Below, in pieces: positions 1-8,150 of a DNA stretch of 57,792 nucleotides (positions are counted from its first letter, which is position 1; each line of letters opens with the position of its first letter). Source of the DNA: Microscilla marina ATCC 23134 (GTDB lineage: Bacteria; Bacteroidota; Bacteroidia; Cytophagales; Microscillaceae). The DNA is taken from contig NZ_AAWS01000057.1 of NCBI RefSeq assembly GCF_000169175.1, positions 1 through 57,792 on the forward strand, read 5' to 3'. Under the pieces are notes generated by a model. The model was given only the letters and a program-made list of their open reading frames with translations, was not told the DNA's origin and made no database searches. The position numbers were made by a program, and so were the translations under genes.

Positions 1-828
1 TATCTTGGTGGATTCAAGGATATGGTAGATGCTGCCAAAAACAAAGAAAAAGGCTATACAGAAGAAGTAAATAATAATGGTACTGGTAATAACAACAGTC
101 AATCTGATGACTCTAACACTACTACTTCGGTAAAAGATATAAAAACTGAAAGCCTCGAAATTCCGGCAAGTAGCTATAAAGTAACCCGCCACGCACATTT
201 TGCCTTAGGGTACGACGAAAGACACGAACAAGCTGCCTGGGTAGCTTATAAGCTCGAAGCGCGCGAAACCAGAGGCAGGGCAGAGCGCGAAGATAGGTTT
301 ATACCTGACCCAAGTGTAACAACCCGCACTGCACGCCATTCAGACTATTCTGGTTCGGGATATGACAGGGGACACCTGGCACCTGCGGCTGATTTTAAAT
401 TTTCAAAAAAAGCAATGGCAGAAAGTTTTTACATGAGCAACATGAGCCCTCAAAAACCACGTTTCAATCGAGGCATCTGGAAGTCTCTCGAAGAACAGGT
501 AAGAGAGCATGTACGCAAAGACAAGGCATATTATATAGTCACCGGGCCAGTACTCAAAGGGGGGCGCTTTCGCAAAATTGGGCGCAAAACCAAAGTAAGC
601 GTGCCCAAATATTATTATAAAATTTTGCTCGACCTGGAAGAGCCTGAGATCAAAGCCATCGCTTTTTTGATGAAAAATGAGGGTTCTGACAAACCTTTGA
701 GTAGTTTTGTGGTGAGCATTGATAAAGTAGAAGAAATAACCGGGATTGACTTCTTTCCGAATCTGCCCGATGATTTAGAGAAAAAACTAGAAGCTTCTAC
801 CTCACTCAAAGGCTGGAGTTTTGACTAA
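1..828 (+). CDS. DNA/RNA non-specific endonuclease (5' partial)
   Basis: Sugar-nonspecific nuclease of the NUC1/Serratia type (beta-beta-alpha-metal fold), which cuts single- and double-stranded DNA and RNA. Counting from the ATG at base 22, the signature DRGHLAPAADF lies at about residues 115-125 with the general-base His118, and the metal-binding Asn of the FNRGIW segment is near residue 149. Residues 1-50 are a low-complexity Asn/Ser/Thr linker. The frame is open back to base 1 (reading YLGGFKD before that Met), so the true start, probably a signal peptide or membrane anchor, lies outside the window. The gene ends at TAA, followed by a rho-independent terminator, so it is the last gene of its unit. 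It probably acts outside the cytoplasm, given the linker and the toxicity of such nucleases, but no signal peptide is visible. Confidence 0.9.
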   Translation, partial: YLGGFKDMVDAAKNKEKGYTEEVNNNGTGNNNSQSDDSNTTTSVKDIKTESLEIPASSYKVTRHAHFALGYDERHEQAAWVAYKLEARETRGRAEREDRFIPDPSVTTRTARHSDYSGSGYDRGHLAPAADFKFSKKAMAESFYMSNMSPQKPRFNRGIWKSLEEQVREHVRKDKAYYIVTGPVLKGGRFRKIGRKTKVSVPKYYYKILLDLEEPEIKAIAFLMKNEGSDKPLSSFVVSIDKVEEITGIDFFPNLPDDLEKKLEASTSLKGWSFD

Positions 829-859
829 TTAAGCTGGCAAATAAGATAAAAAATAAACT

Positions 860-892
860 AGCCTGATAGCCTATGTGGGTTATCAGGCTTTT
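860..892 (+). terminator. Rho-independent terminator after the nuclease gene
   Basis: AGCCTGATA (860-868) pairs with TATCAGGCT (881-889) across a 12-base loop and is followed by TTTT. It lies 31 bases after the nuclease stop codon and just before the ligase gene. Confidence 0.8.
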
Positions 893-913
893 GTAAGTTT
901 AGACGTATAATTT

Positions 914-1936
914 ATGTTTTATATTGATAATCAAGGGATTAATGACCCAAGGATAAATCTGGCAATTGAAGAACACGTACTACGCAATTTTGCTCCCGAT
1001 CACAAATACCTTATGTTGTATGTCAACGAACCATCGGTGATTATGGGTAAGCATCAAAACATCTATGAGGAAGTAAATGTAGACTTTGTACAACAAAATA
1101 ACATCAAAGTAGTGCGGAGGGTGTCAGGGGGGGGGACTGTATACCACGATTTGGGCAACCTGAATTTTAGTTTTTTGGTGCCTCACGACTCGTCTAAACT
1201 CAACAACTACCACTATTTTCTAAACCCTATAGTAGAAGCCTTACAAAGCTTGGGAGTACCTGCCGAGATAAGCCCTCGTAATGACTTGATGGCAGCAGGC
1301 AAAAAAATATCGGGCAATGCCCAGTTTTCTACTACCAAACGTATGGTAAGCCACGGAACACTGCTATTCAATTCTGAAATTATTCATCTCTCACAATCGC
1401 TCAAAGCCAAAACAACTACTATTCAATCCAAGAGTATAAAATCGGTGCGTAGTCCAGTGGCCAACGTGTACGAATACCTCAATAGCGAACAACAAAGCGG
1501 GTTGGATATGGAACAGTTTAAAAAAGTATTGCTTCAGTATATTTTCAAAACCCAGCCCAACGAAGTCTCTACAATACCCACTTATACCCTTACCCAAGAC
1601 GATTGGGAGGTGGTAAATAAATTGGTAAAAGAGAAATACAATACCTGGGAATGGAACTATGCCCGATCGCCCAAATGTAGCATTCATAAAACGCATGATT
1701 TTGATTGGGGTACCTTGGCTGCCACAGTAGATATTAAGAAGGGGCACATACAAGGAGTAAATTTTGAAGGGGCGCACCACGGCGAATTGCAGGCAATGCT
1801 CGCCAAACTGACACACACACTTACTCAGGTCAAATTTGATAAAAACAGCCTCAAAAAAGCCATTGCCACGGCAAATATTGAGGAGGGTAAATTAAACATC
1901 AAAGAAAGCCAAATTTTGCAATTGGTGTGGCAATAA
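914..1936 (+). CDS. lplA: Lipoate-protein ligase A
   Basis: Activates lipoate with ATP to lipoyl-AMP and transfers it to a lysine of lipoyl domains, as in the E2 subunits of 2-oxoacid dehydrogenases and GcvH. The catalytic-domain signatures are in order: RRVSGGGTVYHD at residues 68-79 (lipoate/ATP-binding loop), KKISGNAQ at 130-137 with the lipoyl-AMP-binding lysine, and SHGTLLF near 146-152. At 340 residues it is full length, with the N-terminal catalytic domain and the smaller C-terminal accessory domain of bacterial LplA, so it should both activate and transfer. Its product would serve the pyruvate dehydrogenase whose E1-alpha gene lies at 15 kb, although the two are not in one operon. The ATG fits the family N-terminus. 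Confidence 0.93.
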   Translation: MFYIDNQGINDPRINLAIEEHVLRNFAPDHKYLMLYVNEPSVIMGKHQNIYEEVNVDFVQQNNIKVVRRVSGGGTVYHDLGNLNFSFLVPHDSSKLNNYHYFLNPIVEALQSLGVPAEISPRNDLMAAGKKISGNAQFSTTKRMVSHGTLLFNSEIIHLSQSLKAKTTTIQSKSIKSVRSPVANVYEYLNSEQQSGLDMEQFKKVLLQYIFKTQPNEVSTIPTYTLTQDDWEVVNKLVKEKYNTWEWNYARSPKCSIHKTHDFDWGTLAATVDIKKGHIQGVNFEGAHHGELQAMLAKLTHTLTQVKFDKNSLKKAIATANIEEGKLNIKESQILQLVWQ

Positions 1937-1984
1937 TGTGTTAGAAATATGGTACATTGAATAGGATTACGAAATTTAGAAAGA

Positions 1985-2034
1985 AAAGGGGCAGGTGGCT
2001 TTGTTAGGCATTGCCAACAAACCATTGCCCCTTT
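1985..2034 (-). terminator. Terminator between lplA and the pirin gene
   Basis: AAAGGGGCA (1985-1993) pairs with TGCCCCTTT (2026-2034); the inner TTGTT/AACAA segments can extend the stem. Read on the minus strand the hairpin ends in TTTTCTTTC, so it best serves the pirin gene, but it can stop both convergent genes. Confidence 0.6.
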
Positions 2035-2061
2035 CACTGCTATAGATTTTGTCACCAAACT

Positions 2062-2940
2062 TTATCCCTTCATTGGTACTTCCATCAATAATACCTTCGC
2101 CGCCTTATTAGCCTCAACCTCTATCTGGGGGGTATTCCATACCCCAAAACCATCTCTTTTACTAAGTTGCTGACCACTAATGGTTACCTCTCCCTCTAAG
2201 ACAAAAGCATACACTCCATTGGTCGCTTTGTTGAGCTGATAAGTGTCTTTTGTCCCTTTGTCAAACTTACCCATGTTAAACCAGGCATCCTGATGTACCC
2301 ATACCCCCTGGTCGTCTTTATTGGGCGATAGTATTTGATAAAATGCATTGTGTTTTTCTATCGCCTGCAGCGAAATCTGATCGTAACGTGGGGTTACATT
2401 TTGCGTGTTTGGAAAAACCCAAATCTGTAAAAACCTCACTTCTTCATCTTTGTTCTGGTTATATTCGCTATGATAAACCCCTGTTCCAGCACTCATTACC
2501 TGAATGTCTCCTTCTTTGATTACCGACGTAGTGCCCATACTGTCTTTGTGCTCCAGGTTGCCCGCCAGGGGAATAGAAATAATTTCCATATTGTCGTGTG
2601 GGTGCGTACCAAAACCCCGCCCCGCTGATACTACGTCATCGTTGAGTACCCGCAGTACCCCAAAATTCATTCTGTTGGGATTGTAATAATTGGCAAAACT
2701 AAATGTATGGTGGCTATCCAACCATCCATGGTTAGCGTGTCCTCTTGTGTCGGCTTTGTGCAATACTGTGTTCATAGTTTTCTCCTCTTTATTTGGTAAA
2801 TGATTAAACCCTACCTGAGCCATGAGTTGATGGTAAGTTGATTGAGCTGTCGGGGTGTTTTTGGCTTCTAACAATGAATAACCAGCCACCATTCCAGCGG
2901 CTCCCAGCAACGATTTCTTTAAAAACTTCTTTCTATTCAT
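2062..2940 (-). CDS. Pirin family protein with an export-type leader
   Basis: Bicupin of the pirin/YhhW family; characterised relatives bind Fe or another metal and some are quercetin 2,3-dioxygenases. The pirin body starts at about residue 56 (MNTVLHKADTRGHANHGW). The metal ligands of the first cupin are in place: His113 and His115 in GTHPHDNMEI, His157 and Glu159 in GVYHSE. The C-terminal cupin is present and the body has normal family length. The oddity is a 55-residue N-terminal extension starting MNRKKFLKKSLLGAAG, which resembles a Tat signal with RK in place of RR followed by a hydrophobic stretch. If used, this pirin is exported; starting at Met56 would give an ordinary cytosolic pirin. 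It lies downstream of an AraC gene in the same direction, which may regulate it. The substrate is unknown. Confidence 0.88.
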   Translation of the reverse strand: MNRKKFLKKSLLGAAGMVAGYSLLEAKNTPTAQSTYHQLMAQVGFNHLPNKEEKTMNTVLHKADTRGHANHGWLDSHHTFSFANYYNPNRMNFGVLRVLNDDVVSAGRGFGTHPHDNMEIISIPLAGNLEHKDSMGTTSVIKEGDIQVMSAGTGVYHSEYNQNKDEEVRFLQIWVFPNTQNVTPRYDQISLQAIEKHNAFYQILSPNKDDQGVWVHQDAWFNMGKFDKGTKDTYQLNKATNGVYAFVLEGEVTISGQQLSKRDGFGVWNTPQIEVEANKAAKVLLMEVPMKG

Positions 2941-3103
2941 GACAATGTTGGTTTTGGGTTTTTAATAAGTGACTGCAACCATCATCATGCTATGAGTGCA
3001 TGATATTTACTTGTAGCTTATTACATTACAAAGATGCTACATGCACTAGACTAAAGAGATATAAAAAAATGACCACATCATATAAAAAAGTCGGAAAATG
3101 AGT

Positions 3104-3949
3104 TTATCTGTTTTTTTGCTGCCTAAATTCAGAAGGGGAAACCTGGGCTTTTTTTTTGAAAAAATTGCTAAAGTGGAGAGGCTCTTCAAACCCTAGCTCA
3201 TAAGCTATTTGCTTGATATTAAGCCTTGTATGGATCAATAAGCGCTTGCCTTCAAGTATCAGCCTGTCCTGAATAAACTCTTTGGCACTTTTACCTGTCA
3301 GTTTTTTTACCGTGTGGCTCAAGTGTTTAGGCGATATAGGAATTTCGGATGCATAAGTGCCCACTTTGTGCCATTGTTGATAATGTTGCTCGACCAATTT
3401 TTTAAAATCACGAAAAATACATACCCCGTTGCTTTCTTCGTCGAGCTGGGTAGTGTCTAACAAACAACTATTGCTACAATAGATCAAAAACAGCTGAAGC
3501 AATGCACCCAAGGCACGGTTTCGGTAATGAAATGAGCTGGGCAAACAAGCCTGCATTTCTGCAATAAGGTTTTTTAACCGGGCAAAGGTATCCTCATCCA
3601 GCGAAAGCGGAGGAGTATCGCCAAACTGCCTGAAAAGGTTGATATTGGAGATAAAGCTTTCGGGGATACTATTTTCAACCAGAAAATCTCGTGAGAACGT
3701 AATCACCCAACCTTTGGGTTTGGCTTGTAAAGCTACTTGGTGTACTTGTCCGGGGTTTACAAAGAACACTTCACACCCAGCAAAAACATACGATTGATAG
3801 TCAATCACGTGTCTACCCTTGGCAACCTCTACCAGCATAATTGTGTAATAGTCGTGGCGATGTGGTACATCTGTAGAGCCTTGGGCTGCCTCATAGATGT
3901 TTTCCATTTGTTGAAGGTCAAAATTAATGTGGTGTTTACGTTGTTGCAT
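3104..3949 (-). CDS. AraC family transcriptional regulator
   Basis: 281 residues. The N-terminal half is an AraC-type cupin sensor: HRHDYYTIMLVEVAKGRH near residues 28-45, then FAGCEVFFVNPGQVHQV. The C-terminal 100 residues are the double helix-turn-helix DNA-binding domain, ending in the typical second-HTH sequence IAYELGFEEPLHFSNFFKKK and SPSEFRQ. The pirin gene follows 163 bases downstream in the same direction, so it is a plausible target, but the effector is unknown. Divergent DNA upstream carries one of the dispersed hairpin repeats (4.0-4.2 kb). Confidence 0.9.
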   Translation of the reverse strand: MQQRKHHINFDLQQMENIYEAAQGSTDVPHRHDYYTIMLVEVAKGRHVIDYQSYVFAGCEVFFVNPGQVHQVALQAKPKGWVITFSRDFLVENSIPESFISNINLFRQFGDTPPLSLDEDTFARLKNLIAEMQACLPSSFHYRNRALGALLQLFLIYCSNSCLLDTTQLDEESNGVCIFRDFKKLVEQHYQQWHKVGTYASEIPISPKHLSHTVKKLTGKSAKEFIQDRLILEGKRLLIHTRLNIKQIAYELGFEEPLHFSNFFKKKAQVSPSEFRQQKNR

Positions 3950-4007
3950 GGAGGGTTTTTTATCAGATAACTCAGAACCTCAGCACATGTTTAACAGTTT
4001 GGTGTGT

Positions 4008-4229
4008 GGCGCCCCAACAGGGCTAGATGCCGATGCATACCGGTGCTTTAAGCGACAATTCGCAAGCCCTTATATACCGATGAATATCGGTACCCCGCAA
4101 GCGGGATGTCGGCATAACCTCCACTAGGTGCACCCTGTTTAATTACGTTGAGCTTGTAGATTCGGTTCATAGGCAACTAATAAATTTATAGTGCGCTTAT
4201 TTTCAGCCAGTTATAAATTTGTTAGTTAG
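4008..4229 (-). repeat. Dispersed hairpin repeat, inverted copy (family of the 52.3 kb array)
   Basis: Read on the minus strand this stretch matches, in order, the elements of the 44.7 kb and 52.3-52.9 kb repeats: a stem AACTAACAAATTTATA (4211-4226) pairing with 4175-4190 at 15 of 16 positions plus one G-T, then GTCGCTTAAAGCACCG (the segment shared with 44.7 kb) and a final CCCTGTTGGGGC. It lies upstream of the AraC gene (start 3949) and beyond the rplT terminator. No ORF is credible here. Confidence 0.7.
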
Positions 4230-4311
4230 AAGAAGAAATGCGTGTTTGAATAGGGTAGGAATGGCATTTGGTTGGTGGGGTATTAGGGAGATATTTGTCA
4301 AAAAGACACAA

Positions 4312-4357
4312 AAAAAGGATGAAAACCAGAGGCTTACCTCTTTTTTTCATCCTTTTT
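4312..4357 (-). terminator. Terminator of the infC-rpmI-rplT operon
   Basis: AAAAAGGATGAAAA (4312-4325) pairs with TTTTCATCCTTTTT (4344-4357). On the minus strand the hairpin is followed by a T-run, 25 bases after the rplT stop codon. Confidence 0.8.
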
Positions 4358-4382
4358 GTCTTTATAAGGTAATCTTATGCGC

Positions 4383-4727
4383 TTACTTTACTTTATCAAC
4401 CACTGCTTTGAAAGCTTCAGGATGATTCATTGCTAAGTCAGCCAACACTTTTCTGTTTAGCTCAATATCGGCTGCGTGCAGTTTCCCTATAAACTGAGAG
4501 TAAGACAAGCCGTGGATGCGAGCTCCAGCATTGATACGCTGAATCCACAAAGCACGGAAGTTACGCTTCTTTACCTTTCTATCGCGGTAAGCATATACTC
4601 GTCCCTTTTCTATTGCATTTTTTGCAACTGTCCAAACATTACTCCGGCGGCCAAAGTAACCTTTGGCTTCTTTCATCATCTTCTTTCTACGACGACGAGA
4701 TGCTACTACATTTACTGAACGTGGCAT
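4383..4727 (-). CDS. rplT: 50S ribosomal protein L20 (bL20)
   Basis: 114 residues, full length for bL20. The sequence starts [26 protein letters not shown] with the basic rRNA-binding extension, and carries the family segments [19 protein letters not shown] and [17 protein letters not shown]. bL20 is an early assembly protein of the large subunit; in several bacteria it also represses the infC-rpmI-rplT mRNA. It is the last gene of that operon here, 98 bases after rpmI, and is followed by a strong terminator. Confidence 0.98.
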   Translation of the reverse strand: MPRSVNVVASRRRRKKMMKEAKGYFGRRSNVWTVAKNAIEKGRVYAYRDRKVKKRNFRALWIQRINAGARIHGLSYSQFIGKLHAADIELNRKVLADLAMNHPEAFKAVVDKVK

Positions 4728-4825
4728 GCTAAATTACTAATTACGACAACTGGCGATCACGTACTGCGATGCTTTATGCCAGCCATCAGGTGAAATAAAA
4801 AAGTTGTTGTTAAAAATCGGGAATC

Positions 4826-5017
4826 TTAAAGATTCAACATTCTTTTAACCAATTTCTCATCAGCTTTGTCTACCAAACCAGTTTGTCCCAAACGTCTTTT
4901 TTGCTTGGTTCCTTTTTTGGTAAGAATGTGTCTTTTAAAGGCTTTTTTTCTTTTGATTTTGCCAGTACCCGTAAGTTTAAAGCGTTTTTTCGCGCTTGAA
5001 TTTTTCTTAACCTTCAT
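4826..5017 (-). CDS. rpmI: 50S ribosomal protein L35 (bL35)
   Basis: 63 residues, very basic, with the bL35 pattern [20 protein letters not shown] near the start and [17 protein letters not shown] in the middle. It lies between infC and rplT as in most bacteria. A good -7 box (TAACTTTG, 5058-5065) and a hairpin with a U-tract (5141-5193) both lie between infC and this gene, so rpmI-rplT may be transcribed partly from its own promoter, or by read-through of an attenuator. Confidence 0.97.
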   Translation of the reverse strand: MKVKKNSSAKKRFKLTGTGKIKRKKAFKRHILTKKGTKQKRRLGQTGLVDKADEKLVKRMLNL

Positions 5018-5057
5018 GATCGAACAATTTAATCGAATGGCTTTGAATTTGAGCTCG

Positions 5058-5065
5058 CAAAGTTA
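5058..5065 (-). promoter_or_regulatory. Candidate -7 promoter box for rpmI-rplT
   Basis: TAACTTTG on the minus strand fits the Bacteroidota consensus TAnnTTTG exactly, 41 bases before the rpmI start. No clear -33 TTTG is seen at the usual distance, so the call is moderate. Confidence 0.45.
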
Positions 5066-5140
5066 ACAAAAAAAACAGGGAAACCTGAGAGATTTTTAGA
5101 AATTATGCTACAGCCAAACACAGGTGAGTATATAAAAAAC

Positions 5141-5193
5141 AACAACCTGACTTGATTTGAATCAATAAATGGCTCAAAATTCATCAGGTTGTT
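5141..5193 (-). terminator. Terminator or attenuator between infC and rpmI
   Basis: On the minus strand AACAACCTGA (5193-5184) and TCAGGTTGTT (5150-5141) form a perfect 10-bp stem across a 33-base loop, followed by GTTTTTTATA. It starts 22 bases after the infC stop codon. Because infC and rplT must be made together, partial termination (attenuation) is a real possibility; the long loop leaves room for a competing fold. Confidence 0.6.
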
Positions 5194-5214
5194 TATAAAA
5201 TATCTTCTAAGATA

Positions 5215-5958
5215 TTAACTTTTCTCAGGGTTGGGCTGCTTGTCTGCAGACTCACTTTTTGGAGTAGTTTCTGCATCCTTAGTAGCCTTTGCGTCCTTGT
5301 CCGCTTCTGCGGCTTTGTCAGCATCTTCTTGCCCTTCTTTATTTTTATTCCTTTTGTTTTTCTTGTCTTTCGTTGTTGCCTGAGCATCTTGTTTCGGTTT
5401 TGTAGGTTTTTTGGTAACTTTAGGAGCTAGAAATATGCTCATTCTTTTACCTTCAAGCTTTGGAAGCTGCTCTACTTTACCGTAATCTTCAAGCTCAAGT
5501 GCAAACTTTAACAACAACTGTTCACCACGTTCTTTAAAAACAATGGTACGCCCTACAAAGTGAACATAAGCTTTAAGCTTGGCGCCGCTTTCGAGAAAGT
5601 TTTTGGCGTGGTTGAGCTTAAAGTTAAAATCGTGTTCATCGGTATTAGGACCAAAGCGAATTTCTTTCATTACCACCTTCTGAGCTTTGGCTTTGAGTTC
5701 CTTTTGCTTTTTCTTTTGGTCGTAACGAAACTTAGAATAGTCTATGACTTTACAAACAGGGGGCGCTGCTTTTGGAGAAATTTCTACCAAATCCAATCCT
5801 TGGTTCCTTGCAATGTCGAGTGCTTTTTTGGTTGGATATACCCCTTGCTCTACATTGTCTCCTACGAGTCTTACCTCTGGAGCCTTAATTCTTTCATTAA
5901 CTTTGTAAGGTTCTTCGCGTCTTCCGCGAGGTCCCCTTTTTCTGGGTTGTCTGCTAAT
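5215..5958 (-). CDS. infC: Translation initiation factor IF-3, ATT start codon
   Basis: IF-3 binds the 30S subunit, prevents joining with 50S and checks the start codon and initiator tRNA. Upstream of the first in-frame ATG (5796) the frame continues with typical IF-3 N-terminal sequence: [15 protein letters not shown]-like residues, then [20 protein letters not shown] and [17 protein letters not shown]. The only sensible start is ATT at 5958-5956, preceded by AGGAGG at 5969-5964 with five bases between. An AUU start is the hallmark of infC and underlies autoregulation in Escherichia coli. The result is 247 residues: N-domain, linker helix, C-domain ([19 protein letters not shown] region), and then a charged Lys/Glu/Asp/Ala tail of about 65 residues that is longer than in most bacteria. 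thrS is not the upstream neighbour. Confidence 0.95.
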   Translation of the reverse strand: MSRQPRKRGPRGRREEPYKVNERIKAPEVRLVGDNVEQGVYPTKKALDIARNQGLDLVEISPKAAPPVCKVIDYSKFRYDQKKKQKELKAKAQKVVMKEIRFGPNTDEHDFNFKLNHAKNFLESGAKLKAYVHFVGRTIVFKERGEQLLLKFALELEDYGKVEQLPKLEGKRMSIFLAPKVTKKPTKPKQDAQATTKDKKNKRNKNKEGQEDADKAAEADKDAKATKDAETTPKSESADKQPNPEKS

Positions 5959-5969
5959 ATTTACCTCCT
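5956..5969 (-). promoter_or_regulatory. Shine-Dalgarno and AUU start of infC
   Basis: AGGAGG, five bases, then ATT. Bacteroidota genes rarely carry a Shine-Dalgarno sequence and none of the neighbouring genes checked here shows one this strong, so the combination with a weak start codon looks like a dedicated control site. Confidence 0.85.
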
Positions 5970-6027
5970 TGGTTTAGTGTGAATAAAATTATATCAAGAT
6001 AAAGATTGTTTAAGGGTGGTCTAAACT

Positions 6028-6035
6028 CAAACTTA
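6028..6035 (-). promoter_or_regulatory. Candidate -7 promoter box for infC
   Basis: TAAGTTTG on the minus strand matches TAnnTTTG, 70 bases upstream of the infC ATT codon. The upstream -33 element is not clear. Confidence 0.4.
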
Positions 6036-6242
6036 CTCTAAAACAATATAATGATTTGACTACAAAAAACAAGTTTTTTTCGTTGAAATCAAAGCCTAAT
6101 AACAAAACAATGATATAAAACTTTGCTTTTGTTTTTATTAATGCTCTAGCATAGAGGGTGGTAACCCATTACCTTCTATAAATATATAGTATACAATCAA
6201 ATCACAAGATTGTTTTTTCTTTTGCAGTAAAAATAGTAATCA

Positions 6243-7097
6243 TCACTGCTTTACAACAAACATTGTCAAGCCTACTTCTTGGTTTGCCATATTTTTTTGA
6301 TGGTTGTGTCGGTATAGTTTAATGGTATATCTTCCGGGCAACCATTTTATCCCAGTTACACCTAAGCCTGCCCTTTCAAACCTACTGGAGCGGTTCCAGG
6401 GCAGGCTTAGGTGTACCTTTACAGGAAAATGTTTACCCGATTGATCAAATACTTTCATCGTTACCGTGTCATTCACTTCGGGTGGGCGGGTAAAACGATA
6501 AGTAACTTGGATAAGTTGGATGTTTTTTGCCCTGTTTACTTGGCTAAAACGCTCACGTCTTGATGCTCCAGGTACTGCTCTTATATCAAAAGGGAACAAA
6601 CCAGGTAGGGTCTTTTTGAACTTGTTAACTTCTTTCTGCAAAACTATATTTTCCTGTGCAATAGTGTTACGCTCTGCCACCAATTGCTTGATTTGCCTTC
6701 GATATTCAGTAAGGAGTGTCTGACTCTTTTTCATCACCTCATCATAAATTTTTTGCAAAGAGTCTGCTTGGTCTTGTGCGCCTTCCAACAATCTTTTTAA
6801 CCTTAAACACTCTGCTCGATAACGACTTTCGCGGTAGCGGGCAGCATTGAGTAATAATTGTAGCGAATCTTTGCCAAGCTGGGTTTGCTCTTGGGCATAT
6901 TCCAACTTTATTTTATTTGTAATGAGCTTTTTATTAATTTCTTTTTGTTTATCCAACTGAATATTTTTGGTTCGATATACTCGTTTCAAACTATCTAAGC
7001 GAGCTTGTAATTGTACGATAGTTTGTGCTTTACTTATGTTGAAAGAACCTGCCCAAAATAAGGCAAATACACAAATGCGAATGAATAGGTGACACAT
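6243..7097 (-). CDS. Exported coiled-coil protein, paralogue of the next gene upstream
   Basis: 284 residues of unknown function. A signal peptide is visible at residues 1-25 (hydrophobic FIRICVFALFWAGSF, then SKAQT). A coiled coil of about 115 residues follows, containing the block ARYRESRYRAECLRLKRLL. The C-terminal half is a predicted beta domain with IRAVPGASRRERF and a conserved IQVTYRFTRPPEVNDTV segment. The upstream gene (7197-8150) has the same layout and very similar blocks, so the two are tandem paralogues, but that one has an internal membrane anchor instead of a cleavable signal. This one is therefore probably periplasmic or attached to the envelope. No family name can be given from sequence alone. 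Confidence 0.8.
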   Translation of the reverse strand: MCHLFIRICVFALFWAGSFNISKAQTIVQLQARLDSLKRVYRTKNIQLDKQKEINKKLITNKIKLEYAQEQTQLGKDSLQLLLNAARYRESRYRAECLRLKRLLEGAQDQADSLQKIYDEVMKKSQTLLTEYRRQIKQLVAERNTIAQENIVLQKEVNKFKKTLPGLFPFDIRAVPGASRRERFSQVNRAKNIQLIQVTYRFTRPPEVNDTVTMKVFDQSGKHFPVKVHLSLPWNRSSRFERAGLGVTGIKWLPGRYTIKLYRHNHQKNMANQEVGLTMFVVKQ

Positions 7098-7123
7098 AAG
7101 TTTATAACGATTAAATAAAAAAA

Positions 7124-7156
7124 GCCCCCAAAAGTACAGCTTATACTTTTGGGGGC
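7124..7156 (-). terminator. Rho-independent terminator between the coiled-coil paralogues
   Basis: GCCCCCAAAAGTA (7124-7136) pairs perfectly with TACTTTTGGGGGC (7144-7156) across seven bases; on the minus strand it is followed by TTTTTTTATTT. It ends the 7197-8150 gene and insulates the 6243-7097 gene. Confidence 0.9.
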
Positions 7157-7196
7157 AATATCATGAAAAGGTTTTAGCAACCTTTATATAAGTGGC

Positions 7197-8150
7197 TTAA
7201 CGCAAAGAGAACTCAGCAATACCAATACTTTGGTTGTTGATTCCCTGATCTACATTGGTCAAGAATAGGCGGATAGAGTAGTTGCCACGAGAGAATTTTC
7301 TGCGGGCATCACTATCTGGTTCCACAATTACTTGTTGATTGGTAGGTGTTGGTTTACCAATGTTGTTGCGGTAAGCAGGTTTCAATGGTACTTCTTTATT
7401 AGTAGCATCAAACAACTTAATCACAATGTTTTCGTTGGCAGCTGGTGCACGGGTCAATTGGAACGACACCTGAATTCGGTCAGTGTTACGCGCTTTGGTA
7501 GAAGCACTAAAGCGGTTACGCTTTAATTCACCAGGAATGGCACGCACAGTCAATGCAAACAAAGCATTTTGAGTATCATTTTTCAACTTGCTCAACTCAG
7601 CTTGCATGGTTTGGTTTTGACTTGCCAAACTGTTACGTTCAGTAGTCAATTGCTCAATTTGCTTACGGTATTCGGCAAGGGTAGAACCACTACCTGCTGA
7701 AATCTCATCATAGGCTTTTTGCAAAGAGTCTACTTTGTCTTGTGCATCTTCCAACAATCTCTTTAAGCGGGCTGCCTCTACTCTGTAACGACGCTCACGG
7801 TAACGAGAGTTGTTCAATAGCTTTTGTACTGAGTCGCGCTTGTCTTCTACTTTGTTAAGCTTGTCTTCCAACTCAAATTTTCTTTTCAAAAGCTCTTCGT
7901 TTTCGGTAGTTTTACTTGATACCGAATCTTTCAGACTTGAGCTTAGTCCCTTAAGGCTATCTACAGCTGCAGTTTTTTCCTTTTCAGTAGATTTTACTTT
8001 CTTGTAGTCTTTGTAGTATTTGTAAGTTAAAAACAAACTTACTACAAGTAGAATACTTACTACTACGAGTCCAATAGCCTGACCATTTAAACCACCTCTT
8101 GGTTCGTCCTGATCATCCACATCGTAATCCAAATTTGAATCCTCGGTCAT
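7197..8150 (-). CDS. Membrane-anchored coiled-coil protein
   Basis: 317 residues of unknown function. An acidic cytoplasmic head (residues 1-20) precedes a single membrane helix at about 24-44 (AIGLVVVSILLVVSLFLTY). A long coiled coil (about 48-190) follows, and then a C-terminal beta-rich domain with LTVRAIPGELKRNRFS and IQVSFQLTRAPAANE. Topology should be N-in/C-out, placing the coil and beta domain in the periplasm. Its paralogue at 6243-7097 shares the coil block SRYRERRYRVEAARLKRLLE (changed at several positions) and the whole C-terminal domain. A strong terminator separates the two, so they are transcribed separately. A structural or peptidoglycan-spanning role is possible, but this is a guess. 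Confidence 0.82.
   Translation of the reverse strand: MTEDSNLDYDVDDQDEPRGGLNGQAIGLVVVSILLVVSLFLTYKYYKDYKKVKSTEKEKTAAVDSLKGLSSSLKDSVSSKTTENEELLKRKFELEDKLNKVEDKRDSVQKLLNNSRYRERRYRVEAARLKRLLEDAQDKVDSLQKAYDEISAGSGSTLAEYRKQIEQLTTERNSLASQNQTMQAELSKLKNDTQNALFALTVRAIPGELKRNRFSASTKARNTDRIQVSFQLTRAPAANENIVIKLFDATNKEVPLKPAYRNNIGKPTPTNQQVIVEPDSDARRKFSRGNYSIRLFLTNVDQGINNQSIGIAEFSLR

Noticed and set aside
4219-4425. 68-codon plus-strand frame near the rplT terminator
   Set aside because: Covers the terminator and the end of rplT antisense; no motif.
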